A stretch of DNA of 64,000 nt from Flavobacterium sp. 1 (GTDB taxonomy: Bacteria > Bacteroidota > Bacteroidia > Flavobacteriales > Flavobacteriaceae), in NCBI RefSeq assembly GCF_002797935.1, contig NZ_PGER01000001.1:1426001-1490000 (forward strand), given 5' to 3'. Position 1 is the first letter of the stretch; every line of letters starts with the position of its first letter. The notes beneath the pieces are model-generated. The model was not told the DNA's origin. It did no database searches and worked only from the letters and a program-made list of their open reading frames with translations. Below, piece after piece: positions 18,261 through 28,053 of the stretch. A program made the position numbers and the translations under genes.

Positions 18261-19457
18261 ATGAAAAAGGAAGATTTATTATCCGATGAATTTTTGAAGC
18301 AATTCAAAACAGGCGAAGACCTTTATGGCTTTTTAGCCCAACTACAAAAACGAGGAATAGAGAAAATGCTCGAAGGCGAATTAGATGCTCATTTAGGGTA
18401 TGAAAAGCACGAGAAAACTACTAAACCCAATGCTCGTAATGGTTTCTCTAACAAGAAAATAAAAACCTCATTTGGAGAATCCGAGATTCAAGTTCCAAGA
18501 GATCGAGACGCTTCATTTAACCCACTAATTGTTCCCAAAAGGCAAAGTATGCTTGATGGTTTAGAGAACGTAATTATCTCTCTCTATGCCAAAGGAATGA
18601 GCAATAGTGACATTGAAGAACAAATTAGAGAAGTCTATAACTTTGAGGTTTCTACCAGTACCATCTCCAGAATTACCGATACTGTTTCGAGTGATATTAT
18701 TGCTTGGCAAAATAGGCCTTTAGAATCTGTTTATTTAATAGTTTGGATGGGCGGCATTGTTTTTAAAGTTCGTGAAAACTCAAAAATAATCAACAAAACC
18801 ATCTATTTAGCCGTTGGTCTGAACCGAGAAGGTAAGAAAGAAGTACTGGGAATGTGGCTAGGAAAAAATGAAAGTGCTAGTTTTTGGCTTGGAGTTCTAA
18901 CCGATTTAAAAGCTAGAGGTGTTCAAGATATACTAATTACTGCTACTGACAACCTAAATGGTTTTACGCAAACCATCAAAAATGTATTCCCAGAATCACA
19001 AACCCAAATCTGTGTAGTACACCAAATCAGGAACTCGGCACGTTATGTGGTTTGGAAGGATAAAAAAGATTTTTCAGCAGATATGAAGCTTATTTACAAC
19101 GCTCCAACTAAAGAAGCGGCCAAAGCATCCTTGGAAGATTTTTCTAAAAAATGGAATCATAAATATCCCTATGCGATTAAATCCTGGAAAGAAAATTGGG
19201 AGGAACTTACCGTATTTTTTGACTTTCCTGTAGAAATCAGAAAAATAATTTACACCACAAATTTAATCGAAAATCTCAATGGCAAAATCAGAAAATATAC
19301 CAAAAACAAATTATCATTCCCAACAGATGAAGCTGTTTTAAAATCTGTATATTTGGCTTTGAGAGAAGCAACCAAAAAATGGTCAATGCCAATCCAAAAC
19401 TGGGGATTAATCCTCAACCAGTTCTTAACTATATTTGAAAAAAGGGTTCAACTTTAA
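18261..19457 (+). CDS. IS256-family transposase, likely inactive (first catalytic Asp is Gly)
   Basis: This 398-residue mutator-type transposase is of full family length. It has LGYEKHEK and [10 protein letters not shown] in the N-terminal part, the zinc-finger-like C/H pattern around CVVHQIRN, and a DDE core. The second Asp (Asp230, TATDNLNGF) and Glu (Glu337, NLIENLNGK) are present. The first Asp position, normally in a WMDGI or YLDAI context, reads WMGGIVF with Gly164 (codon GGC at 18750-18752). A GAC to GGC change would explain this. The ATG at 18261 matches family N-termini; an upstream in-frame extension falls in the hairpin. The inactive prediction rests on this one residue. Confidence 0.9.
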   Translation: MKKEDLLSDEFLKQFKTGEDLYGFLAQLQKRGIEKMLEGELDAHLGYEKHEKTTKPNARNGFSNKKIKTSFGESEIQVPRDRDASFNPLIVPKRQSMLDGLENVIISLYAKGMSNSDIEEQIREVYNFEVSTSTISRITDTVSSDIIAWQNRPLESVYLIVWMGGIVFKVRENSKIINKTIYLAVGLNREGKKEVLGMWLGKNESASFWLGVLTDLKARGVQDILITATDNLNGFTQTIKNVFPESQTQICVVHQIRNSARYVVWKDKKDFSADMKLIYNAPTKEAAKASLEDFSKKWNHKYPYAIKSWKENWEELTVFFDFPVEIRKIIYTTNLIENLNGKIRKYTKNKLSFPTDEAVLKSVYLALREATKKWSMPIQNWGLILNQFLTIFEKRVQL

Positions 19458-19511
19458 TTAAAAAGTCAAACCCCTATAGTTTTTAACTTACACACTTTTT
19501 AGGATAGTGTC

Positions 19512-19519
19512 ATTTATAT
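19512..19519. repeat. Right target-site duplication of the IS element (ATTTATAT)
   Basis: It is an exact copy of 18159-18166, directly after the right inverted repeat. Confidence 0.9.
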
Positions 19520-19540
19520 TGAATGAAGTATTTTTAAAAT

Positions 19541-19584
19541 AAAAAGAGGCTAATTAGTATATAACTACTAGATAGCCTCTTTTT
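19541..19584. terminator. Bidirectional terminator, probably original end of the sigma operon
   Basis: A perfect 12-bp stem (AAAAAGAGGCTA with TAGCCTCTTTTT) has a 20-base loop and T-runs on both strands. It lies between convergent genes. Without the IS it would be about 30 bases after the head-GIN stop, so it is probably that operon's native terminator. Confidence 0.8.
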
Positions 19585-19742
19585 GTTTTTTTAACGAATA
19601 TCTGTTTTATCGATCTCATTTTATACTCTATACTACTCCCATTTGTATCAACAGCTTTTGAGGTACTCATAAAAAAGAACAGAAATCAAAACTATTTTGC
19701 TGTTATGAATGCCTAAAAACTACAGCCTGTCTCCTAATTTTA

Positions 19743-20378
19743 TTATCTAATATGGAAAAAATCAGCATTCGTACGATTTTGTCCCAGAGAAGCTATGATT
19801 CCAAAAGTTAAACCAATTTGACTACTAGAAAATGAGCCTGGATTTGGATAAGTTGTATTTTGCCCATTGTAATAAACATCTTGTGCCATTACGCTTTTGT
19901 AAGTTAGATCAGCAAAAAATGAAACTTTATCATTAAATGCCCATACTGGCTTAATTCCGAAAACTATAGCTCCAATGTAATCATGGTCTTTATATTTGCT
20001 TGATATTGCACCAGCATTTAAACCTCCATGTAGTAACATTGTAAAATTATCAGATTCTCCAGATAAATTAAGAGCTTTACCAACATTATAAACTAATTCT
20101 AAACCAGCCAATTTTTGTTCGCTTTTTTGATTGAAGTCATTTTTGAAAAGATCATAATTTAAACTTCCCATTACTCCAACACTTTCGTTGAACATGTAGC
20201 GCAAAGCTCCTTGAAAATGTATTAATGAAATGGTTCCGTTACTGTTTCCAGTAGGAGAAAATTGAGATAATGGAAATCCTGCTCCTATTCCGCTTTCAAG
20301 GAATAATCTGTCGTAATTAAATGATTGTCCTTGAGCCATAGCGGTCATTAGCAGAAATGCAAAAACGATTTTTTTCAT
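19743..20378 (-). CDS. Outer-membrane beta-barrel protein, function unknown
   Basis: This 211-residue protein has a signal peptide (to AMAQG-Q) and then alternating hydrophobic/polar strands typical of a small OmpA/OmpW-like eight-stranded barrel. Features include an ESGIGAGFPLSQF opening, GSLNYDLF and a penultimate LTFGIIASLG strand. The final HIR is not the usual terminal aromatic, so the exact barrel end is uncertain. It stands alone. No ligand or partner can be inferred. Confidence 0.65.
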   Translation of the reverse strand: MKKIVFAFLLMTAMAQGQSFNYDRLFLESGIGAGFPLSQFSPTGNSNGTISLIHFQGALRYMFNESVGVMGSLNYDLFKNDFNQKSEQKLAGLELVYNVGKALNLSGESDNFTMLLHGGLNAGAISSKYKDHDYIGAIVFGIKPVWAFNDKVSFFADLTYKSVMAQDVYYNGQNTTYPNPGSFSSSQIGLTFGIIASLGQNRTNADFFHIR

Positions 20379-20720
20379 AGTTGGTTAAATTTTTTTATAA
20401 TAGTAAAATGGGTTTGTTAAAAAATATCTTATGAATAAACGTAAATCTGGTCTGAAAATTGTAAAAAATAAAACCTTAGTTTTCTTGCTTGATCATTTAA
20501 GAGAAAAAGAACTAAAATTTATTTAACTAAATTACCGTAATTATTTCCCTAAATTGCCGTAATTATTTTCAATATTATAAAGCTAATTTTGTGCAAATAT
20601 AATTGACTGTTATTTAATTATTGTAAATAAAAACTGATGTGATAGTGATTTCTATCAAATTAATTAATAATGCATTGATTAACAATTACTTATTTTTTTA
20701 TTTTTTTTAAAATTAATTAA

Positions 20721-20915
20721 GCTCAAAAAAATGATTATAAATGTACTTTTGAATTTTATCAATCGTCTATTGTTAGTAAAAGAGTAATTGATTTTGGAAA
20801 AAAACACAATGTGCAAACTTACTTTGCAAAATGGCATTCAATTTTTACTTGTGAAAAGCTAAATGAAGACGTGAAAGATAGGGGACATGAATTTTATAGG
20901 ATTCGAATTTTGTAA
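20721..20915 (+). pseudogene. Possible remnant of a coding sequence (64 codons, no ATG)
   Basis: An open frame following an in-frame stop has no plausible start codon. It encodes residues such as VQTYFAKWHSIFTCEKLNE and GHEFYRIRIL, with good aromatic and charge content for a protein C-terminus and unlike its low-complexity surroundings. It may be the degraded end of a lost gene. Low confidence. Confidence 0.22.
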
Positions 20916-20942
20916 TATTGTAATTTTGGCAAATACAGTTAT

Positions 20943-20990
20943 ATCCAAGTATGTTTTTAAACTTTTATCGTTTTAAAAACATACTTGGAT
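20943..20990 (-). terminator. 19-bp perfect hairpin after the UMF1 transporter gene
   Basis: Left arm 20943-20961 and right arm 20972-20990 match perfectly with a 10-base loop. It lies 16 bases past the stop at 21007. There is a T5 tract inside the arm but no T-run after it, so it may be a processing or stability structure rather than a classical terminator. Confidence 0.55.
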
Positions 20991-21006
20991 CAATACAAAT
21001 AACTAT

Positions 21007-22338
21007 CTATTTTGATACAGCGTCACTTTTGGGTACTCTATTCAAAAGTAATACACCTATTATGAAGAATACAGCTAAAAACACAATGGCTAGTCTTGGA
21101 CTCCCAGTAATTTGATCAATGATACCATAAACACACATTCCAATTACAATTCCAATTTTTTCGGTAACATCATAAAAGCTGAAAAAGGAAGCAGTATCTT
21201 CTGTTTCTGGCAAAAGTTTAGAATAGGTAGAACGGGACAATGCCTGAATTCCACCCATTACAAGCCCTACAAGTGCTGCCATGATGTAAAACTCATTAGG
21301 AGTGCGTATGAAATAAGCAGCAGAACAAAGTACAACCCAAAAACAATTGATTACAATAAGAGTTGGTATATTCCCAAATTTTGCAGAAGCTTTAGAAGTA
21401 AGTACCGCACCAACTACTGCAATAATCTGGATTAATAAAATACAAGTTATTAGTCCTTTTTGGCTTTGACTTGGTGATTCCCAGGCGATTTCTTGAGAAC
21501 CAAAATAAGTAGCAATAAGCATCACTGTTTGAACAGCCATGCTGTAAACAAAAAAACTTATTAAATATCTTTTTAAGGAAATGTTAGCTTCTAATAATTT
21601 CCAAACTTTTTTTAATTCATTGAAGCCATTAAAGACAACGGCTTTGGTTACTTTTCTATCGGCATTTTTATTTCCTTTTGGTAAAAAATAATAAGTATAT
21701 TGACTGAAAAGTATCCACCAAATTCCAACCATTACAAAAGAATATTTCATTGCTTTCATTGCAGCTTCACCTTTACTGCCACCCATAATACCAAAACTAT
21801 CAGGAAACATTACCATTCCAAGATTTAGAATTAATAAAATTACGCTGCCAATATACCCGAGAGAATAGCCTTTGGCACTTACTGCATCCTGCTGTTCTGG
21901 ATATGCAATGTCGGGCAAATAGGAATTGTAAAAAACCAAACTCCCCCAAAAACCAATTAATCCAAAAAAGTAAAAAAATAATCCAACATAAATATTTTCC
22001 AAACTAAACCAATTTAAGCCAATACAGGAACATGCTCCTAAATAGCAAAAAAATTTCATAAAGGATTTTTTATTTCCAACATAATCGGCTATTCCTGATA
22101 ATAGCGGAGAAAAAATAGCGACCATCAAGAAAGCTCCAGCAGTTACAAAACTAATTAAAGCGGAATTTTTAAAGTTGATTCCAAACACGGTCAAGTAATG
22201 ATTTCTTTCTGAAAATAATGCTTCGTAAAAAATTGGAAATATAGCCGATGAAATTACTAGAGGATAAACTGAATTTGCCCAATCGTAAAATGCCCATGCG
22301 TTCAATAATTTTTTGCTTCCTTTTGCTAAATCTACCAT
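21007..22338 (-). CDS. MFS transporter, UMF1 (Atg22-like) family
   Basis: This 443-residue membrane protein shows about 12 hydrophobic segments. It opens with the UMF1 hallmark LLNAWAFYDWANSVYPLVI and has GGIQALSRSTYSKLLPE before the last helices. Members are widespread in Bacteroidota and their substrates are generally unknown. It lies 123 bases downstream of glgB on the same strand, so co-expression with the glucan cluster is possible, but a sugar substrate is only inference. Confidence 0.82.
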   Translation of the reverse strand: MVDLAKGSKKLLNAWAFYDWANSVYPLVISSAIFPIFYEALFSERNHYLTVFGINFKNSALISFVTAGAFLMVAIFSPLLSGIADYVGNKKSFMKFFCYLGACSCIGLNWFSLENIYVGLFFYFFGLIGFWGSLVFYNSYLPDIAYPEQQDAVSAKGYSLGYIGSVILLILNLGMVMFPDSFGIMGGSKGEAAMKAMKYSFVMVGIWWILFSQYTYYFLPKGNKNADRKVTKAVVFNGFNELKKVWKLLEANISLKRYLISFFVYSMAVQTVMLIATYFGSQEIAWESPSQSQKGLITCILLIQIIAVVGAVLTSKASAKFGNIPTLIVINCFWVVLCSAAYFIRTPNEFYIMAALVGLVMGGIQALSRSTYSKLLPETEDTASFFSFYDVTEKIGIVIGMCVYGIIDQITGSPRLAIVFLAVFFIIGVLLLNRVPKSDAVSK

Positions 22339-22461
22339 ATTTGTCTTTTTTATTCTGCGAATTTATTTATTTTTTAATTGGAATAACAAAAATTGAACTA
22401 TTAACAGCATTAATTTTTTAATGCTAAATCATTATTATTTTGTACTCAGCTCTTTTGTGAT

Positions 22462-24381
22462 TTATAATTTAGTATTGTCTGTTTTAAAAACAACAGCACT
22501 CAAAGGGGGAAGTGTTAAAATTGCAGAGTATTCTTTTCCATCATACGGATTGCTTTCAACGGACAAATTTTTACTGTTTTTCACTCCGCTTCCACCAAAA
22601 TCAGTGTCATCACTATTGAATATTTCAACTAATTTCCCTGATTTTGGTATACCTATTTGATAATTTTCTCTTACTACTTGAGTAAAATTGAGAACAACAA
22701 TTAAATCATCTTTTGGATTGTTTCCTTTTCTAATAAAAGACATCACTGCATTTTCATGATCTGAATAATTAATCCATTCAAAACCTTCTGAACTAAATTG
22801 TTTTTCATATAAAGCTGGTTCCGTTTTATATAATTCATTTAGCTTTGTAATGGTTAATTTTATACCGTTATGAAAAGGATACTGCAATAAATGCCAATCC
22901 AAGCTGTTTTGAAAATTCCATTCACTGCTTTGACCAAATTCGGATCCCATAAATAATAATTTAGTCCCCGGATGCGTAAACATGTAACCGTAAAGCAATC
23001 GTAGATTAGCGAATTTTTGCCATTCATCTCCAGGCATTCTTCCCGCTATTGACCTTTTTCCATATACCACTTCATCATGTGAAAGCGGCAACATGAAATT
23101 TTCGGTGTAAGTGTAAGTCATTGAGAATGTCAAATCATTTTGATGGTATTTTCTATAGACTGTTTCTTTTTGAAAATATTCTAAAGTATCGTGCATCCAG
23201 CCCATCATCCATTTCATTCCAAAACCTAATCCTCCGGCAAATGTAGGTCTGGAAACCATTGGAAAAGAAGTGCTTTCTTCGGCAATTGTTTGTACGCCTT
23301 CATAATTGCTATAAACCGCTTCATTGAAATCTTTTAAAAAGCTGATTGTATCCAAGTTTTCCCTTCCGCCATAAATATTAGGCTCCCACTCCCCTTCTTC
23401 TCTGGAATAATCCAAGTAAAGCATGGAAGCAACAGCATCTACTCTAAGACCATCAATATGATAATGCTGTAGCCAAAACAAAGCGTTACTTATTAAAAAG
23501 GAACGAACTTCATTTCGCCCATAATTAAAAACTAAACTTTTCCAGTCTGGATGATATCCTTTTCTGCGGTCTGGATGTTCAAACAAATTAGAACCGTCAA
23601 AAAATCCCAATCCATGGGCATCCTCTGGAAAATGTGAAGGAACCCAATCCAGAATTACTCCAATGCCTGCCTGATGTAATTTATCCACCAATACCATAAA
23701 ATCCTGAGGATTTCCAAAACGGGAAGTTGGTGCAAAATAGCCTACCAATTGATATCCCCATGATGGATCATAGGGATATTCCATAATCGGCATAAATTCA
23801 ACATGCGTGAAACCAGTTTCTTTTACATATTTTACCAGATCTTCGGCATATTCCAGATAAGTTAAAAATCGGTTTTCTTCTCCATATCTTTTCCATGAAC
23901 CTAAATGAACTTCATAAACCGAATATGGTTTATCTAAATCATTATGTTCTTTGCGGGTTTCCATCCATTTTTTGTCATTCCACATGTAATCAAGATTCCA
24001 AATTACAGAAGCTGTATGTGGCGGTTTTTCACAATAAAAAGCAAATGGATCCGCTTTTTCGGTAATAATCCCGCCGTTATTCGACTGTATTTTGTATTTA
24101 TAGGTAGTTCCTTGTTCGATTCCGGGAATAAATCCTTCCCAAATCCCAGATGAATCCCAGCGCACCTGTAATGGATGTTCTCCTTGAATCCAATAATTAA
24201 AGTCCCCAATTACCGAAACCGTTCTTGCCGATGGAGCCCATACGGCAAAATAAACACCTTTTACGCCATCAACTTCAATAAGATGCGCTCCTAATTTTTC
24301 ATAAAGTCTATAGTGTTTTCCTGCTTTGAATAAATCAATGTCGAAATCTGTAAAAAGCGAATAGGTTTGTATTTTGTTCAT
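22462..24381 (-). CDS. glgB: 1,4-alpha-glucan branching enzyme
   Basis: GlgB introduces alpha-1,6 branches into glycogen-like alpha-glucan. The 639-residue protein has an N-terminal CBM48 domain (about 25-125), the GH13 barrel (about 150-520) and an all-beta C-terminal domain. The expected nucleophile is Asp315 (GLRVDAVASM) and the acid/base is Glu368 (IAEEST), at the same 53-residue spacing as in E. coli GlgB. It is shorter than E. coli GlgB because it lacks the N1 domain. It lies 52 bases downstream of glgE, and both are probably one transcript. Confidence 0.96.
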   Translation of the reverse strand: MNKIQTYSLFTDFDIDLFKAGKHYRLYEKLGAHLIEVDGVKGVYFAVWAPSARTVSVIGDFNYWIQGEHPLQVRWDSSGIWEGFIPGIEQGTTYKYKIQSNNGGIITEKADPFAFYCEKPPHTASVIWNLDYMWNDKKWMETRKEHNDLDKPYSVYEVHLGSWKRYGEENRFLTYLEYAEDLVKYVKETGFTHVEFMPIMEYPYDPSWGYQLVGYFAPTSRFGNPQDFMVLVDKLHQAGIGVILDWVPSHFPEDAHGLGFFDGSNLFEHPDRRKGYHPDWKSLVFNYGRNEVRSFLISNALFWLQHYHIDGLRVDAVASMLYLDYSREEGEWEPNIYGGRENLDTISFLKDFNEAVYSNYEGVQTIAEESTSFPMVSRPTFAGGLGFGMKWMMGWMHDTLEYFQKETVYRKYHQNDLTFSMTYTYTENFMLPLSHDEVVYGKRSIAGRMPGDEWQKFANLRLLYGYMFTHPGTKLLFMGSEFGQSSEWNFQNSLDWHLLQYPFHNGIKLTITKLNELYKTEPALYEKQFSSEGFEWINYSDHENAVMSFIRKGNNPKDDLIVVLNFTQVVRENYQIGIPKSGKLVEIFNSDDTDFGGSGVKNSKNLSVESNPYDGKEYSAILTLPPLSAVVFKTDNTKL

Positions 24382-24433
24382 TTTTGTATTTTATTTTTCT
24401 TGTGAAATTGCAATCAAGTAATTTATGAACCTT

Positions 24434-26368
24434 TTATTTGTTGATTTTAAATAGATGAAATGGCAATTCTGGAGGAAGTTCTACATAATTCCATTCATAA
24501 TTCCATGAATAAGAATTTCCAGTAATCAAATCGGTAATCTGAATGTTATGCGTTCCGATTTTATCAACAGGCAGTCTGACCATTGCTTTGTTTGTATGAT
24601 GTGAATCCAGGCTAACGATCATCAAAGTTTCATCCTGTTTTTCATCATCAAATTTATAATAGGCTATTACTTGGTCATTATTGGTGTCGCAAAAAACGAT
24701 ATTATTGGTTTGCTGTAAAGATAAATGCTCTTTTCTAAGGAAATTGATACGAGCGATAAGAGTAATCAATTTATTTTGAATACTCCAGTCCCATGTGTAA
24801 CATTGGTATTTTTCAGAATGCAAATATTCTTCTTTATCGGGAGCCATCGGCGTACTGACCATGTATTCAAAAACGGGGCCATAAATCCCAACATTGGAAC
24901 TTAAGGTTGCTGCCAAAAAGTATTTCTGCAGATGAACAGACTCATTACCATGCTGTAAAGCAAATGGATTAATATCTGGCGTATTAGGCCAAAAATTAGG
25001 TCTATAAAATTCTTTCTGTTCAGTTTGCGTCAATTCCTCAACATATTCGGTTAATTCTTGTTTGGAATTTCTCCAGGTAAAATATGAATAAGATTGGCTG
25101 AAACCTTGTTTTGCCAACTCATTCATGATTTTGGGACGAGTAAATGCTTCTGCCAAAAATAATACGTCTGGGTGTTTTTTCTTTATTTCAGCGATTAGCC
25201 AGCCCCAAAAATAAAAGGGTTTGGTATGCGGATTATCAACTCTGAAAATTTGAACATCGCATTCCTCAATCCAAAATAGAGCTACATCCAAGAGTTCTTT
25301 CCATAAATTTTTCCAGTCCGAACTTTCAAAATATATAGGCTGAATGTCTTGGTATTTTTTTGGAGGATTTTCGGCGTATTGAACAGTTCCGTCGGGTCTC
25401 CATTTGAACCATTGCGGAAAATCTTTCACGTAAGGATGATCCGGAGCTGCCTGCAGGGCATAATCCATTGCGATTTCGATTCCTAAATCTTTGGCTTTTT
25501 GAACCAATTCCTTGAAATCTTCAATCGATCCTAGTTCAGGATGGGTTGATTTGTGTCCGCCGTGATGAGAACCAATTCCCCAAGGAGAGCCCACATCTCC
25601 ATATTCGGCATTGGTAGCATTATTTTTCCCTTTTCTGTTGACTTCTCCAATTGGGTGAATCGGAGGAAAATAGAGCGTATCAAATCCCATTTCAGCTACT
25701 CTAGGAAGCAGTCTTTCGCAATCTTTAAAAGTACCGTGCTTTCCATCTTCTTCTGATGCCGAACGAGGAAAAAATTCATACCAAGTACTAAACAATGCCT
25801 TTTTTCGATCTACATATATTTCTAAATCAATCGATTTATTTTCTAAAAATCGGATAGGATATTTTTTGAAAATTTGGATAAGTTCTTCCGATTTTGTTTC
25901 TCTAACTGCATTATCGTATTCGGATTCTGTAGTGAAATAATAAACTAATCGATTAAGGTACTCATTATCGGAAGCATCAACTAAATTGAGAATTGCACGA
26001 ACATATTCAGCACCTTCCAGCAGTTCGGATTTTACATACTGATTATCATTGATTTTTCGCTCAGTACCGTGTTGCCAGTTCAAGGCATAATCTACCCATC
26101 CTTCAACAAAATAGGTGTATTTCCCTTGTTTATCCACTTGGAATTCTGCAAACCATTCATCATTTTGGGTCGGTGTCATTCGAACTTCCTGCCAATTTTT
26201 ATCATTCTCATGCTTGAATTTTACGCAGCATTCTACAACATCATGTCCATCTGAAAAAACTTCAGCTGTTACAAAAACTTTTTGACCAACAATCCTTTTA
26301 ATTGTGAAGCTCCCGCTATTGAGTTGCGGTAAAACATTTTCTATAATTATTCGGGTTTGATTTTGCAT
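24434..26368 (-). CDS. glgE: Alpha-1,4-glucan:maltose-1-phosphate maltosyltransferase
   Basis: GlgE extends alpha-1,4-glucan with maltosyl units from maltose 1-phosphate and is a GH13_3 enzyme. The 644-residue protein has an N-terminal all-beta domain, the WYEFFPRS motif near residue 196, and FDTLYFPPIHPIG in the barrel. The catalytic pair is Asp378 (FRVDNPHTKP) and Glu407 (LAEAFTRP), with the 29-residue spacing known from Streptomyces GlgE. It shares a strand and close spacing with glgB. No TreS or maltokinase gene lies in the window, so the source of maltose 1-phosphate is not visible here. Confidence 0.93.
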   Translation of the reverse strand: MQNQTRIIIENVLPQLNSGSFTIKRIVGQKVFVTAEVFSDGHDVVECCVKFKHENDKNWQEVRMTPTQNDEWFAEFQVDKQGKYTYFVEGWVDYALNWQHGTERKINDNQYVKSELLEGAEYVRAILNLVDASDNEYLNRLVYYFTTESEYDNAVRETKSEELIQIFKKYPIRFLENKSIDLEIYVDRKKALFSTWYEFFPRSASEEDGKHGTFKDCERLLPRVAEMGFDTLYFPPIHPIGEVNRKGKNNATNAEYGDVGSPWGIGSHHGGHKSTHPELGSIEDFKELVQKAKDLGIEIAMDYALQAAPDHPYVKDFPQWFKWRPDGTVQYAENPPKKYQDIQPIYFESSDWKNLWKELLDVALFWIEECDVQIFRVDNPHTKPFYFWGWLIAEIKKKHPDVLFLAEAFTRPKIMNELAKQGFSQSYSYFTWRNSKQELTEYVEELTQTEQKEFYRPNFWPNTPDINPFALQHGNESVHLQKYFLAATLSSNVGIYGPVFEYMVSTPMAPDKEEYLHSEKYQCYTWDWSIQNKLITLIARINFLRKEHLSLQQTNNIVFCDTNNDQVIAYYKFDDEKQDETLMIVSLDSHHTNKAMVRLPVDKIGTHNIQITDLITGNSYSWNYEWNYVELPPELPFHLFKINK

Positions 26369-26772
26369 AGTATTAGTTAAATTGAATATGAAATTTAGTA
26401 AATATTAAGGGTTTATAGAAACTAATTTTAAGAAATGCAAATAATCTATTAATTTGATTCATTCCTCTTTTATTTGTTATGAATAACAAATGAAATTACT
26501 GAATTAAGCAACTTTTTTTGCATTATTACTGAAAGAAAATAATCGATTTTAAAAAAAACTGTATTCATTTTGCGTCAAAACTCAAGGATTTATTTTTTTA
26601 GTAAAATAATCAAATTAATTTTAAAATTTTGGATTGACTCTTAAAATAATTGAAGTTTTATATAAAGCTAATAACTTATAATTGCTAATTACACCAAATT
26701 GAAAGCGCAATGAATTGAACTGTCTATTTGGTGTAATTAGTTTCTTAGATATGAAATTTTAAAATATTTGAT
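26369..26772. other. 404-bp gap inside the glucan gene cluster
   Basis: The region is very AT-rich and has no coding potential. It holds a 15-bp hairpin (26685-26740) near the glgC end. The rest presumably carries the glgE-glgB promoter, but no consensus TAnnTTTG box was found on the minus strand close to the glgE start. Confidence 0.5.
26685..26740 (-). terminator. 15-bp hairpin after glgC
   Basis: CTAATTACACCAAAT (26685-26699) pairs perfectly with 26726-26740 around a 26-base loop, 32 bases past the glgC stop. There is no T-run, so it may be a weak terminator or an mRNA-stabilising structure that separates glgA-glgC from glgE-glgB. Confidence 0.5.
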
Positions 26773-28053
26773 TTATTTGATAGTAAAATTATTTGGAATT
26801 ATGGCTCCTTTTCGAATCACTACAATTCCTTCTTTTACGCAATATAATTCATTTACGGTATCCTTTAAGTGCTTGCCTCCTTTTACATATACGTCATTAC
26901 CAATCCTGCAGTTTTTATCGACAATTGCATTATGAATAAAGCATCCTTCACCGATACCAATTAAAGGAATTTTGTTTTCAATGTTTTCCCTAATATCTTC
27001 AATGCTTTGATATAAATCATTTCCCATTACGTAGCTGTGCTGAATTACAGTACCCTCTCCTATTCGAGAGCGGTTTCCTATAATTGATTTAGTAATTTCT
27101 TTGGCATGAATAATGCAGCCTTCTGAAATTAAAGATCTTTCAACTAGCGTGTTATGAAATTTAGATGGTGACAGCAATCGTGGTCTGGTATAGATTTTAT
27201 TGTCATTATCGAACAGATTAAATTGAGGAATATCATCTGTTAATCCAATGTTTGCCTCAAAAAATGAGTCAATATTTCCAATATCAGTCCAATAACCTTC
27301 ATATTGATAACTTAGCAGTTTTTTATTTCCAACGGCTTGCGGAATGATTTCTTTTCCAAAATCTTTGGTTTCTGTGTCAGACATCAATTCAATTAATAGT
27401 TTTCTATTAAAAATATAAATACCCATTGAAGCCAGATAGTGTTTTCCTTGACTTTTCATCTCATCGCTTACTTCTGATTTCCAATCAGGCAATAATTCTT
27501 TTGCAGGTTTTTCTATAAAAGATTCAATACAGCTTTCAGAATTGGTTTTTAATATTCCAAACTCAGGAGCATCTTTGTCATTTACAGGTAATGTTGCGAT
27601 AGAAATGTCGGCTTCGGACTCAATATGAGCTTCAAGCATTTCATTAAAATCCATCTGATATAATTGATCCCCAGACAGAATTAAAGCATAATCAAAATCA
27701 TGATTTAAAAAGTGCGGCATACATTGCCTTACTGCATCTGCAGTTCCCTGAAACCAAGTTGGATTATCAGGTGTCTGTTCAGCAGCCAAAATATCAACAA
27801 AAGAATGACTGAAAATGCTAAAATTATAAGTGTTTTTAATATGTGCATTCAAAGAAGCTGAATTGAATTGAGTCAATACAAACATTTTATAAATATCAGA
27901 ATTGATGCAATTTGAAATTGGAATATCTACTAATCTATATTTTCCTCCAATCGGTACAGCGGGTTTTGATCTTTTGGCAGTTAGAGGAAATAATCTCGAA
28001 CCTTGACCTCCTCCTAAAATAATAGCGATAACATTTTTCTTTTTAGTTTTCAT
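26773..28053 (-). CDS. glgC: Glucose-1-phosphate adenylyltransferase
   Basis: GlgC makes ADP-glucose from ATP and glucose 1-phosphate for glucan synthesis. The 426-residue protein has the nucleotidyltransferase signature GGGQGSRLFPLT near residue 15, PAVPIGGKYRLVD, and a left-handed beta-helix C-terminal part. The ATG at 28053 (MKTKKKN) is preferred over a TTG at 28065. Either way the start overlaps the end of glgA (by 11 bases for the ATG), so the genes are translationally linked. Confidence 0.95.
   Translation of the reverse strand: MKTKKKNVIAIILGGGQGSRLFPLTAKRSKPAVPIGGKYRLVDIPISNCINSDIYKMFVLTQFNSASLNAHIKNTYNFSIFSHSFVDILAAEQTPDNPTWFQGTADAVRQCMPHFLNHDFDYALILSGDQLYQMDFNEMLEAHIESEADISIATLPVNDKDAPEFGILKTNSESCIESFIEKPAKELLPDWKSEVSDEMKSQGKHYLASMGIYIFNRKLLIELMSDTETKDFGKEIIPQAVGNKKLLSYQYEGYWTDIGNIDSFFEANIGLTDDIPQFNLFDNDNKIYTRPRLLSPSKFHNTLVERSLISEGCIIHAKEITKSIIGNRSRIGEGTVIQHSYVMGNDLYQSIEDIRENIENKIPLIGIGEGCFIHNAIVDKNCRIGNDVYVKGGKHLKDTVNELYCVKEGIVVIRKGAIIPNNFTIK

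Larger units (their letters stand above)
18167..19511 (+). mobile_element. IS256-family insertion sequence, 1345 bp
   Basis: The element is bounded by imperfect inverted repeats of about 26 bp. The left end begins GGTAGTATCCC and the right end, reverse-complemented, begins GACACTATCCT; both continue to AAAGTGTGTAAGT. It is flanked by identical 8-bp target duplications (ATTTATAT) and contains one transposase gene. It sits between the head-GIN gene and that operon's terminator at 19541-19584. The ends are intact, so it could still be mobilised in trans even if its own transposase is dead. Confidence 0.93.
20379..21006. other. 628-bp AT-rich region with a possible gene remnant and a long hairpin
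   Basis: The region is very AT-rich from 20440 to 20740. It then contains a 64-codon open stretch with protein-like composition (20721-20915) and a 19-bp perfect hairpin (20943-20990). No complete gene is seen. Confidence 0.5.
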
